From NCBI GenBank assembly GCA_045638685.1, contig JAZUBT010000026.1, forward strand, positions 1 to 64,000: a DNA stretch of 64,000 nt, given 5' to 3'. Made by a program: the position numbers and the translations under genes. Shown in pieces: positions 1 to 7,998 of this stretch. Positions within the stretch are counted from its first letter, which is position 1; every line of letters begins with the position of its first letter. The notes under the pieces were generated by a model. The model made no database searches. It worked only from the letters and a program-made list of their open reading frames with translations, and was not told where the DNA came from. This stretch comes from SIG673 sp045638685 (GTDB lineage Bacteria > Bacillota > Clostridia > Oscillospirales > CAG-272).

Positions 1-1182
1 CATTACCGAGTCAAGCTGACTGCCGCGGAAATATTTTCTGCGGCTTCCGTAGGCGATTTTATATGATGCGTCCTCCCAGACCTCACCGATTATCAAAGCG
101 TCCTTTTTTTCTTCTCTCGACGCCGTGCGCAGGGCGTCAAGAAACCCGTCGCTAAGCTCGTCGGCAACGTCAAGTCGCCAACCGTCTATGCCGAGCCTCA
201 GATAGTGGCGTACAACTCCGTCCTTTCCGCATATAAAGTCGCGAAAGCTCTCGCTCGTTTTATTAATGGACGGTAAAATTTTTATATCCCACCACGAGGC
301 GTACTCGTCGGGATAACTTTTAAAGCTATACCAATCAAAATACGGAGAGTCCTTGCTTTGATATGCGCCGAGACTGTCGTAGCGACCGTATTTGTTAAAA
401 TAGACGCTATCGTCCCCCGTATGGTTAAATACGCCGTCAAGAACAAGGTGCATACCGCGTTTTTTTATTTCATAAATTAAGCTTTTAAGTCCGGCTTCCC
501 CACCAAAGGCTTCATCTACTTTAAAATAGTTTCCTGTATCATATTTGTGGTTGGAGGCCGCCTCAAAAATCGGATTTAAGTAAACGGTCGTTACACCGAG
601 CGAGAGAAGGTAGTCAAGCTTTTCCGCTACTCCGTAAAGTGAGCCGCCGAAAAAGCAGTTGTTGGCAAATGCGTCTCCTGGCTTTTCGGGGTAGTCGGGA
701 ATATCGTTATACCAGTCGCTTTTATAGACCGAGCCGATGCGAGGAACGGTCTTTTTTTTCTTGCTTTTTGCAAAGCGGTCGGGGAAAATCTGGTAGATAA
801 TACCGCCCTTAAGCCAGTCGGGAGTTTTAAAGTCCTGTTTGTAAACGGTTATGGGAAGCCCGTCAGAGCCGTCGGGAAAAAGAAAGCTCCGGTAGCCGTA
901 AGGCGAGTCAAAGCCCGCCGAAAGGAAGTAAAGCGCATCATTCTCCGCTTTAAATCGCGCCTCATATACGTCATATCCTTTTTCAAGGGCTATCCAGTCT
1001 GCCTTTAGCTCCTGCGTCTCTCCGCTTCCATCGTTTTTTAAATAGACGCGGAGGTTAAATGCGCCGCAAGACCTTGATACGGAAAAACGAAGGGTAGCGG
1101 AGGAGTTTTCGGGAAAAGCCGCGGAGGGGGAGCTTTTTCCTCCTAAAAGTATTTCAAAAAGAAACGGTTTATTACACATCAT
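1..1182 (-). CDS. GH13 alpha-amylase/neopullulanase-type glycosidase (partial)
   Basis: This is the N-terminal 394 codons of a glycoside hydrolase family 13 enzyme; its 3' end lies outside the window. About 110 residues of beta-rich N-terminal domain precede the barrel. The barrel starts at the motif IIYQIFPDRF. The catalytic Asp is in GWRLDVADE (about D338) and the acid/base Glu in IIGEVWED (about E367). The read-through ends in SQLDSVM, a stretch typical of neopullulanase/cyclomaltodextrinase-type enzymes. It is the last visible gene of the glycogen operon, about 60 bp after glgP, and probably trims alpha-glucan or maltodextrin released by glgP. No signal peptide is visible, so it is likely cytoplasmic. 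Two ATGs are adjacent at 1182 and 1179. Exact substrate (pullulan, cyclodextrin or maltodextrin) cannot be decided. Confidence 0.85.
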   Translation of the reverse strand, partial: MMCNKPFLFEILLGGKSSPSAAFPENSSATLRFSVSRSCGAFNLRVYLKNDGSGETQELKADWIALEKGYDVYEARFKAENDALYFLSAGFDSPYGYRSFLFPDGSDGLPITVYKQDFKTPDWLKGGIIYQIFPDRFAKSKKKKTVPRIGSVYKSDWYNDIPDYPEKPGDAFANNCFFGGSLYGVAEKLDYLLSLGVTTVYLNPIFEAASNHKYDTGNYFKVDEAFGGEAGLKSLIYEIKKRGMHLVLDGVFNHTGDDSVYFNKYGRYDSLGAYQSKDSPYFDWYSFKSYPDEYASWWDIKILPSINKTSESFRDFICGKDGVVRHYLRLGIDGWRLDVADELSDGFLDALRTASREEKKDALIIGEVWEDASYKIAYGSRRKYFRGSQLDSVM

Positions 1183-1183
1183 G

Positions 1184-1218
1184 TTGAAAGTTAAAAATTA
1201 AAAGTTAAAAATTGAAAG
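1184..1218. repeat. 7-bp phased tandem repeat (5 units TTRAAAR)
   Basis: Five uninterrupted heptamers lie between glgP and the GH13 gene: TTGAAAG, TTAAAAA, TTAAAAG, TTAAAAA, TTGAAAG. The same heptad family recurs at other intergenic sites in this window. Confidence 0.8.
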
Positions 1219-1241
1219 TGGAGTGTTCAGACATCCCGTGT

Positions 1242-3773
1242 TCAGTCAGCCTTAACAGGGGAAATGTGCCAGATGTTTTCGGCGTATTCCTTAATAGAAC
1301 GGTCAGCCGCGAAGAAGCCGGCCTTGGCTATATTGTTTACCGACATACGGTACCATTTGTCCTTGTCAGCGTAAGCTGTAAGCATATTTTCGTGTGTCTG
1401 GAAATAGGATTCGAAGTCGGCAAGACACATATAAGGATCCGCAACGCCGTATCCGATTATCAGATAGTGAAGAATATCAGCAAACGACATTCCGTTAAAG
1501 CCTATCGAGAGACGGTCAACCGCCTTGTGGATACGCGGGTTTGTGCGGTAGTAGTCGGTTGCGTGATAGCCCTGCTTCCAAAGCTCCTCAACCTCTCTTG
1601 CGTTAAGACCGAAGATGTAGATGTTGTCGTCTCCGAGAAGCTCGTGCATCTCAACGTTCGCTCCGTCCATCGTACCGCAGGTAATTGCTCCGTTAATCAT
1701 AAACTTCATGTTACCCGTTCCCGACGCCTCCTTACCCGCAAGAGAAATCTGTTCGCTGATGTCAGCGGAGGGGATAAGAACCTCGGCAAGAGAAACGTTG
1801 TAGTCCTCCATAAAGATTACGCGGAGCTTTTCGCGTATCTTCGGATTTTTCTCTATTTCCGCGGAAATAGACCAGATAAGTCTGATTATATTTTTCGCCA
1901 TATCGTATCCCGGCGCCGCTTTAGCTCCAAAGATAAAGGTCTGCGGCGGAATATCAAGATTGGGGTTTTCAAGCAGGTCATTGTAAAGGCTTACGATACG
2001 CAGGGCGTTAAGAAGCTGACGCTTGTACTCGTGCAGACGCTTTACGTGAACGTCGAAAACGGAGCTTGGATCAAGAGATATGCCGGTACGCTTTTTTGCA
2101 AGGTCGGCAAAGCGAACCTTGTTTTCGTATTTGATTTTTTCAAGACGCTCTTTTACACCCTTGTCGTCCTGATACTTTAAAAACTCATTAAGCGCCTCGG
2201 GTTTTTTGCGGTAATCGGTTCCTATGCACTCGTCAAGGAGAGCGGCGAGACCGGGGTTAGAATAACAGAGCCAGCGGCGGTGCGCGATACCGTTCGTTAC
2301 GTTACAGAACTTATAGGGCTCTTTTTTGTAGAAGTTGTGGAAAACACTCTCGGTAAGAATATCCGAATGGAGCTTTGAAACGCCGTTTACCTTGTGTGAG
2401 CCAACGATAGAAAGGTTTGCCATTCTTATTCTTCCGTCTGCTATAACCGCCATTTTTGAAATTCTGTCCCAGTCTCCGGGATAGAGATTCCAAAGGTCTG
2501 CGCAGAAGCGACGGTTTATCTCCGATATAATCATGTGAATTCTCGGAAGTCTTATACGGAACAGATCCTCGTTCCACTGCTCAAGAGCCTCGGGCATAAC
2601 CGTATGGTTGGTGTATGAGAATACCCGTGTGGTTATATCCCACGCGTTTTCCCAAGAATAGGAATAAACGTCCATAAGGATACGCATAAGCTCGGGAATG
2701 CAGAGAGCGGGGTGAGTATCGTTAAGATGGATAGCTACCTTGTCGGCAAAATTATTCAGCGTGCCGTAGATTGCAAGGTGGTCAGCGATTATCGATTGCA
2801 GAGACGCCGAGCAGAGGAAATACTGCTGATTAAGTCTGAGTAGCTTACCCTCGTCATGGTTATCGGACGGATAGAGCACCTTTGAAATTATCTCGGTGTT
2901 GGTGTTCTGCTCCATCGCTTTTATATACTGTCCCTGTGAGAAAAGAGACATGTTGAAGGAGGTTACGCTGTGCGCTCTCCAAAGACGGAGATAGTTACAG
3001 GATGAGGCTCCGGCGCCCGAAATCATCATATCGTAGGGAACGGCGCGTACCTCGTCGCAGTTGTCGTGCTGAATGTCGAGTCTTCCGTTTTTCCACGTCT
3101 CGGTAATTTTACCGCCGAATTTAACGGTGTACGCCTTATCGGAACGCGGAACAAGCCAGCTTTCCCCCTCGGGAAGCCATACGTCGGGAAGCTCAACCTG
3201 TGTTCCGTCAACTATCCTCTGACGGAAAAGACCGTATTCATAAAGGATAGAAAAGCCCGTTGCGGGATATTCAAGCGCGGTAAGTGAGTCCATAAAGCAG
3301 GCGGCAAGCCTACCAAGTCCTCCGTTTCCAAGAGCGGCATCGCTTTCCTTTTCGTATATTTTGTCAAGGTCAAAGCCGTATTCGGAAAGGAGAGAACGGT
3401 ACTGCCCGTCAAGACCGAGATTGCCGAGGTTGGTTTTAAGGGAGCGTCCGATAAGGAACTCCATACACATATAGTACACACGCCTGCTCTTGTTCTTCTT
3501 TATGGCGTTGTGCTGATCCGCTCTTTTGCGCATAAGCACGTCCTTTACCGAGAGGACGACGGCGCGGTAAAGCTGATCCTCGTTTGCCTCGGCGGGTGAG
3601 ATACCGTAGTAGCGCTTAAGCTTTGATTCAAGAGCTTCTTTTATTTCAAGCCTTTGCTTTTCGGCGGCGTTTTCCTTTACCGTCTTGGATGCAGATGCTC
3701 TTACTGTTTTAGCTGTTTTTGTCGATTTAACTGTTTTAATGTTTTTTTCGGTGTTTTCGTTTTTAGGATTCAT
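1242..3773 (-). CDS. glgP: Glycogen/maltodextrin phosphorylase
   Basis: GT35 phosphorylase of 843 aa, normal for the family. It releases glucose-1-phosphate from alpha-1,4-glucan using pyridoxal phosphate. The PLP-binding Lys is about K690 in GTGNMKFMINGA. The early motif ALGNGGLGRLAACFMDS is also present. A Lys/Thr/Ala-rich tail of about 40 residues precedes the conserved core and may be disordered. It lies downstream of glgA in the glg operon on the minus strand, so synthesis and breakdown genes are co-transcribed. Confidence 0.97.
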   Translation of the reverse strand: MNPKNENTEKNIKTVKSTKTAKTVRASASKTVKENAAEKQRLEIKEALESKLKRYYGISPAEANEDQLYRAVVLSVKDVLMRKRADQHNAIKKNKSRRVYYMCMEFLIGRSLKTNLGNLGLDGQYRSLLSEYGFDLDKIYEKESDAALGNGGLGRLAACFMDSLTALEYPATGFSILYEYGLFRQRIVDGTQVELPDVWLPEGESWLVPRSDKAYTVKFGGKITETWKNGRLDIQHDNCDEVRAVPYDMMISGAGASSCNYLRLWRAHSVTSFNMSLFSQGQYIKAMEQNTNTEIISKVLYPSDNHDEGKLLRLNQQYFLCSASLQSIIADHLAIYGTLNNFADKVAIHLNDTHPALCIPELMRILMDVYSYSWENAWDITTRVFSYTNHTVMPEALEQWNEDLFRIRLPRIHMIISEINRRFCADLWNLYPGDWDRISKMAVIADGRIRMANLSIVGSHKVNGVSKLHSDILTESVFHNFYKKEPYKFCNVTNGIAHRRWLCYSNPGLAALLDECIGTDYRKKPEALNEFLKYQDDKGVKERLEKIKYENKVRFADLAKKRTGISLDPSSVFDVHVKRLHEYKRQLLNALRIVSLYNDLLENPNLDIPPQTFIFGAKAAPGYDMAKNIIRLIWSISAEIEKNPKIREKLRVIFMEDYNVSLAEVLIPSADISEQISLAGKEASGTGNMKFMINGAITCGTMDGANVEMHELLGDDNIYIFGLNAREVEELWKQGYHATDYYRTNPRIHKAVDRLSIGFNGMSFADILHYLIIGYGVADPYMCLADFESYFQTHENMLTAYADKDKWYRMSVNNIAKAGFFAADRSIKEYAENIWHISPVKAD

Positions 3774-3823
3774 TTAACTTGAGCCTTTCTATTTTTACTG
3801 ATTTGTTTATCCTTTATTTTAAC

Positions 3824-5269
3824 TCACTTATCGAGAGCAAGTATCTCTTTGTAAAGCGCGATATACGACCTTGCGGGGACGTTCCAGGAGAAGTTTATCT
3901 TCATTATTTTACGCGTAAGCGCCAGCCACTTATCCTTATAGTTACCGTAAAGTCCGGTTGCCTTACGGAGAGTGTAAAGCATATCGTGCGCGTTATAGTT
4001 CGCGAAGGTAAAGCCGTTGCCCTCCTCGGTTTCGTCGTTGTAGTACTTTATCGTGTCGTAAAGTCCACCCGTTTCTCTTACCAGCGGAACGGCGCCGTAT
4101 TTGGAGGCTATCATCTGTGCAAGACCGCAGGGCTCGCTCTTTGACGGCATAAGGAATATATCCGCGGCGGCGTAAATCTTCTTTGAAAGCGCCTTATCGT
4201 ACGCTATTATAGCGCGTACCTTGGTCGGATATTTTTCCTCAAGACGGACAAAGAAGTTTTCAAATCCGGGATCTCCCGTTCCGAGAACCACAAACTGTAC
4301 GTCGTCGGTTAAGAATTCGTCGATAACCGCGGTTACAAGGTCAAGACCCTTATGAGAGGTAAGACGCGTTATCATTGCTACCATAGGAACGGACGGGTTT
4401 TCCGGCAGTCCCAGCTCCTTTTGCAGAGGAAGCTTGTTTTTAAGCTTACCCGACGGAGTGGTGTAGGTAGCGTAGAGGTCGGGATCGTGGTTCGGGCTAT
4501 AATAGCCTTCGTCTATTCCGTTTATTATTCCCGTTGTTTTAAAGGAATACTGATTGATTATGTGGTGAAGTCCCGAGGAGTACGAGGGGGTTGCTATCTC
4601 CTTTGCGTAGGTCGGACTGACGGTGGTAAGCCTGTCGCAGCAAACTATTGCGCCCTTGGTAAGGTTTATCATACCGTTATAATCGACTATCGACGCGTAT
4701 TCGGGAGCGAGATCAAAAACGTCTCCGAGTATTGAATGGTCGAAAATTCCCTGATACTCTATGTTGTGAATAGAGTGAACAACCTTTATAGGGCGGTAAT
4801 TGTAGTCAATGCGGCGGTATATCTGCTTTAAATATATACCGACGAGAGCAGCCTGCCAGTCATTTGTGTGAATAATATTCGGGAAAAAGTCTATTTTCGG
4901 AAGTATGTCGAGAACTGCCCTGCAGAAGAACGCATAGCGCTCCCCGTCGTCATAGCTTCCGTAAAGAGAGGCTCTGTTAAAATAGTATTCGTTGTCAATG
5001 AAGTAGAAGGTTATTCCGTTTTGTACGGCGGTATAAACTCCGCAGTACTGCTTTCTCCAGGAAAGTCTTACCGTGCAGTCAAATAAAAAGGTAATATCAT
5101 CTGCGTTCTTTTTCTTAATCGAGCTGTAATACGGAATTATAACTCTTGCGTCAATTCCTTTTTTAACAAGCGCGGAGGGAAGTGAGCCTATTACGTCTGC
5201 AAGTCCTCCGGTTGAGGCAAACGGCATCGCCTCGGAGGCGACAAATAAAATTTTAGTGTCTTTGATCAT
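3824..5269 (-). CDS. glgA: Glycogen synthase (ADP-glucose)
   Basis: GT5 starch/glycogen synthase that extends alpha-1,4-glucan from ADP-glucose. The open frame continues upstream to 5365, but I place the start at 5269. The protein then begins MIKDTKILFVASEAMPFAS, with GGAG a few bases upstream, and the extra 32 codons fall inside a non-coding tandem repeat. The result is about 481 aa, the usual length. The N-terminal loop reads ASTGGLADVIG, so the Lys of the textbook KTGGL motif is replaced; the C-terminal EPCGLAQM and ETGGL motifs are intact. It sits between glgD and glgP in the operon. Confidence 0.95.
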   Translation of the reverse strand: MIKDTKILFVASEAMPFASTGGLADVIGSLPSALVKKGIDARVIIPYYSSIKKKNADDITFLFDCTVRLSWRKQYCGVYTAVQNGITFYFIDNEYYFNRASLYGSYDDGERYAFFCRAVLDILPKIDFFPNIIHTNDWQAALVGIYLKQIYRRIDYNYRPIKVVHSIHNIEYQGIFDHSILGDVFDLAPEYASIVDYNGMINLTKGAIVCCDRLTTVSPTYAKEIATPSYSSGLHHIINQYSFKTTGIINGIDEGYYSPNHDPDLYATYTTPSGKLKNKLPLQKELGLPENPSVPMVAMITRLTSHKGLDLVTAVIDEFLTDDVQFVVLGTGDPGFENFFVRLEEKYPTKVRAIIAYDKALSKKIYAAADIFLMPSKSEPCGLAQMIASKYGAVPLVRETGGLYDTIKYYNDETEEGNGFTFANYNAHDMLYTLRKATGLYGNYKDKWLALTRKIMKINFSWNVPARSYIALYKEILALDK

Positions 5270-5290
5270 CTTTTTCTCCGTTCTGCCGTC

Positions 5291-5465
5291 TGTAAACGGC
5301 AAAGATAGGGTTTTCGTTTCTTTCGCTACTTGTAAACAGCGAAGATAAGTTTTCGTTTCTTTCACTGCTCATAAACAGCGAAGATAAGATTTCGTTTCTT
5401 TCACTGCTTGTAAACAGCGAAGATTAAATTCAGGCGCTTTTACCGTTTGTAGGCGGCAAAGATTA
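5291..5465. repeat. 39-bp imperfect tandem repeat, about 4.5 units
   Basis: Units start near 5291, 5331, 5370, 5409 and 5448 and share the core TGTAAACAGCGAAGATAAG followed by a TTTCGTTTCTTTCACTGC-like part. Spacing is 39-40 bp. The last full unit is degenerate. The array fills the whole glgD-glgA gap, directly upstream of the glgA ribosome-binding site. No spacers of unrelated sequence separate the units, so it is not a CRISPR. Confidence 0.8.
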
Positions 5466-5467
5466 AT

Positions 5468-6601
5468 TTATATCATTTTATTCTTTTCAATGTGAATGGG
5501 CATGGTGTGGTGTCCCGAAAGAACAACACCCTCGCGGATAACCGCGTTTTTGTCGGTTACGACGCAGTTAAGATAGGCATTGTCGCTTACAACTGTATCC
5601 TGGAATAAAATAGAATTCTTTATTACCGCTCCCTTTCCAACCTTTACGCCTCTGAAAAGTATTGAATTGTCAACCGTGCCTTCAATTACACAGCCGTCAG
5701 CGATAAGAGAGTCGGTTATCGTCGGATTTCCGACGTACTTTGTCGGAGCGGAGTTTCTTACCTTCGTGAAAACGGGGCGGTCGGGAACCTCAAAAAGCGA
5801 GCGACGTGTTTCGGGATTTGAAAGAAGCGACATGCTTGTAGAGTAGTAATCGTTAAACGATGCGATAACTGCGCTGTAATCGGTATGCTTATAGACCTGC
5901 ATATTAAGTTTTCCGATATTTCTGGCAAGAATATCTCTGTGGAAGCTTACGTATCCGTGTGCAAGTGCGTCCTTTACCATAGTGATAAGGAGATCCTTAC
6001 GCATTATCCAGATGTTAAGGCATACGTCGTGCGGTCCGCTAAGGTCAACGGGATAGGTTATAATATCGGTTATCTGATTTTTCTCATCTGACTTAACTAT
6101 AATCTGTCTTTCCGCCTCGTAGTAGTCAGCGATTTCAGGCTTTACCACCATTGTTACGTCGGCGTGAGCATCGGTGTGGTACTTGATAAGCGCCGATATA
6201 TCTATATTACAGATAACGTCGCAGTCAGAAAGTACGACAAGCTCCTCCTGTATATGGGAAATAGAGTGAATAACGCTTTTCAGCGCCTCAAGTCTGGTCG
6301 TATAGAGACTGTTGTCCTGATTTGCATACGCGGTTATATAGGGCGGAAGAATTTTTATACCGCCCGTTCTTCTTGCAAGGTCCCAGTTTTTACCTGTTCC
6401 GATGTGGTCCATAAGAGAGTGATAATTGTAATGCGCTACAACGTTTATGTTGGTTATGTCGGAGTTTACCATGTTGGAGAGAGCGAAGTCAATAAGGCGG
6501 TAACGGCAAGCGAAGGGGATTGAGGCCATAGTGCGCTGTCTTGTAAGCTCGGTAATGCTTTTATCGTGAAGGTTTGAAAAAATTATTCCTGCTGCATTCA
6601 T
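5468..6601 (-). CDS. glgD: ADP-glucose pyrophosphorylase-like subunit GlgD
   Basis: 377-aa nucleotidyltransferase-like protein with a C-terminal left-handed beta-helix of hexapeptide repeats. Firmicutes commonly encode GlgC plus a shorter GlgD, and the pair forms the active, regulated ADP-glucose pyrophosphorylase. The N-terminus (MNAAGIIFSNLHD) lacks the glycine-rich GGxGxRL nucleotide loop present in the neighbouring GlgC, which supports a regulatory rather than catalytic subunit. It starts 29 bp after the glgC stop. Shine-Dalgarno-like AGGA is rather far upstream, so translation may be coupled to glgC. Confidence 0.93.
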   Translation of the reverse strand: MNAAGIIFSNLHDKSITELTRQRTMASIPFACRYRLIDFALSNMVNSDITNINVVAHYNYHSLMDHIGTGKNWDLARRTGGIKILPPYITAYANQDNSLYTTRLEALKSVIHSISHIQEELVVLSDCDVICNIDISALIKYHTDAHADVTMVVKPEIADYYEAERQIIVKSDEKNQITDIITYPVDLSGPHDVCLNIWIMRKDLLITMVKDALAHGYVSFHRDILARNIGKLNMQVYKHTDYSAVIASFNDYYSTSMSLLSNPETRRSLFEVPDRPVFTKVRNSAPTKYVGNPTITDSLIADGCVIEGTVDNSILFRGVKVGKGAVIKNSILFQDTVVSDNAYLNCVVTDKNAVIREGVVLSGHHTMPIHIEKNKMI

Positions 6602-6630
6602 TTGTTTTTACCGTATATCCTTTCCTTAAT

Positions 6631-7845
6631 TTATTTAAGAGAGGTTTTAATCTCTGCAAGTGCGCTTGGGCTTACCATCGCGCCGACGTCAATATTCATA
6701 TCCTTGGTTATGGTAAGGTCTCCGCCTATTACCGTTATACCAACCGCAGCAGCCTTAGGGCCTCCGATATGGACGCCGGCTTTTATTACCGCGCCGCTGT
6801 CGATTATGGAATATTCAACGGTTGCGCCCGCTTCTATTACCGCGCCGGGGAAGATTACGCTATCCTTTACCGTCGCTCCGTCCGCTACCTTTACCGAGTT
6901 AAAGAGCACAGAGTTTTCTACTGAACCGTATATCTCGCAGCCTTCGGTTACTATGGCGTTTGATACGCTACCGGTTTTGCCGACGAAATGCGGCGGCAGA
7001 GGGTTGTTTCTGAAAAAGATTCTCCACGCTCTGTCATAAAGATTGAAGCTCGGAGCCTTTCCGAGAAGATCCATATTCGCTTCCCAAAGGCTCTGAATTG
7101 TTCCAACGTCCTTCCAGTAGCCGCTAAAGCTGTAAGCGAAGAGCTTTTCACCCGCTTTTAACATATTCGGAATGATGTTTTTGCCGAAGTCGTTTGACGA
7201 GCCTTCATCCTGCTCGTCGGCGATAAGATAGTCAAAAAGGGTTTTCTTATTGAAGATGTAAATTCCCATTGACGCCTTGGTGCTCTTTGGGTTTTTCGGC
7301 TTTTCCTCAAATTCATAGACCGAATTATCGTCGTTGGTGTTCATTATACCGAAGCGACTTGCCTCGGAAATCGGTACCTCAAGAACCGCTATCGTGCAAT
7401 CAGCGCCTTTTTCCTTATGGTACTGAAGCATAGCGTTGTAATCCATTTTGTATATATGGTCTCCCGAGAGGATTAAAACGTAGTCCGGATCATAGCGCTC
7501 TATAAAGTTTATATTCTGGTATATTGCGTTTGCCGTTCCCTTGTACCACGACGCGCTTTTCTGTCCCTGATAGGGCGGCAAAACTCTTACGCCACCGTAA
7601 ACACGGTCAAGATCCCACGGCTCACCGTTTCCGATGTACTCGTTAAGACCGAGGGGCTGATATTGGGTAAGAACACCGACCGTATCAATCCGCGAGTTTA
7701 TGCAGTTTGACAAGGGGAAATCTATTATGCGGTATTTTCCGCCAAACGGTACTGCGGGCTTTGCAGTTTTTTCCGTCAGGGTGTACAGACGGCTTCCCTG
7801 TCCGCCGGCAAGCAGCATTGCGACACATTCCTTTTTCTTAATCAT
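6631..7845 (-). CDS. glgC: Glucose-1-phosphate adenylyltransferase
   Basis: 404-aa catalytic subunit that makes ADP-glucose from ATP and glucose-1-phosphate. The N-terminal loop LLAGGQGSRLYTLT is intact, as are KPAVPFGGKYRIIDF and ILSGDHIYKMDY. The C-terminal third is a left-handed beta-helix. A strong AGGAGG site precedes the ATG at 7845. It lies downstream of glgB with a gap of about 150 bp in which I see no gene or convincing terminator, so it is probably part of the same operon. Confidence 0.97.
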   Translation of the reverse strand: MIKKKECVAMLLAGGQGSRLYTLTEKTAKPAVPFGGKYRIIDFPLSNCINSRIDTVGVLTQYQPLGLNEYIGNGEPWDLDRVYGGVRVLPPYQGQKSASWYKGTANAIYQNINFIERYDPDYVLILSGDHIYKMDYNAMLQYHKEKGADCTIAVLEVPISEASRFGIMNTNDDNSVYEFEEKPKNPKSTKASMGIYIFNKKTLFDYLIADEQDEGSSNDFGKNIIPNMLKAGEKLFAYSFSGYWKDVGTIQSLWEANMDLLGKAPSFNLYDRAWRIFFRNNPLPPHFVGKTGSVSNAIVTEGCEIYGSVENSVLFNSVKVADGATVKDSVIFPGAVIEAGATVEYSIIDSGAVIKAGVHIGGPKAAAVGITVIGGDLTITKDMNIDVGAMVSPSALAEIKTSLK

Positions 7846-7998
7846 GGTATCCTACCTCCTGAAGTCCGCCTTTGGCGGAGTTATTATTTGCTGGTAAATT
7901 GTAGTTAGATTAAAAACCCTCAGAGAGCCCGCGACCGATTTCCCGAAAACAGGCGCGATAAGCTTACAGCTCGGGAGATTGCAGGGGAGAGAGAGTTA

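Noticed and set aside
5291..5465. Possible CRISPR array
   Set aside because: The 39-bp units follow each other directly with no unique spacers, and there are no cas genes in the window. Same reasoning for the 17-bp array at 15412.
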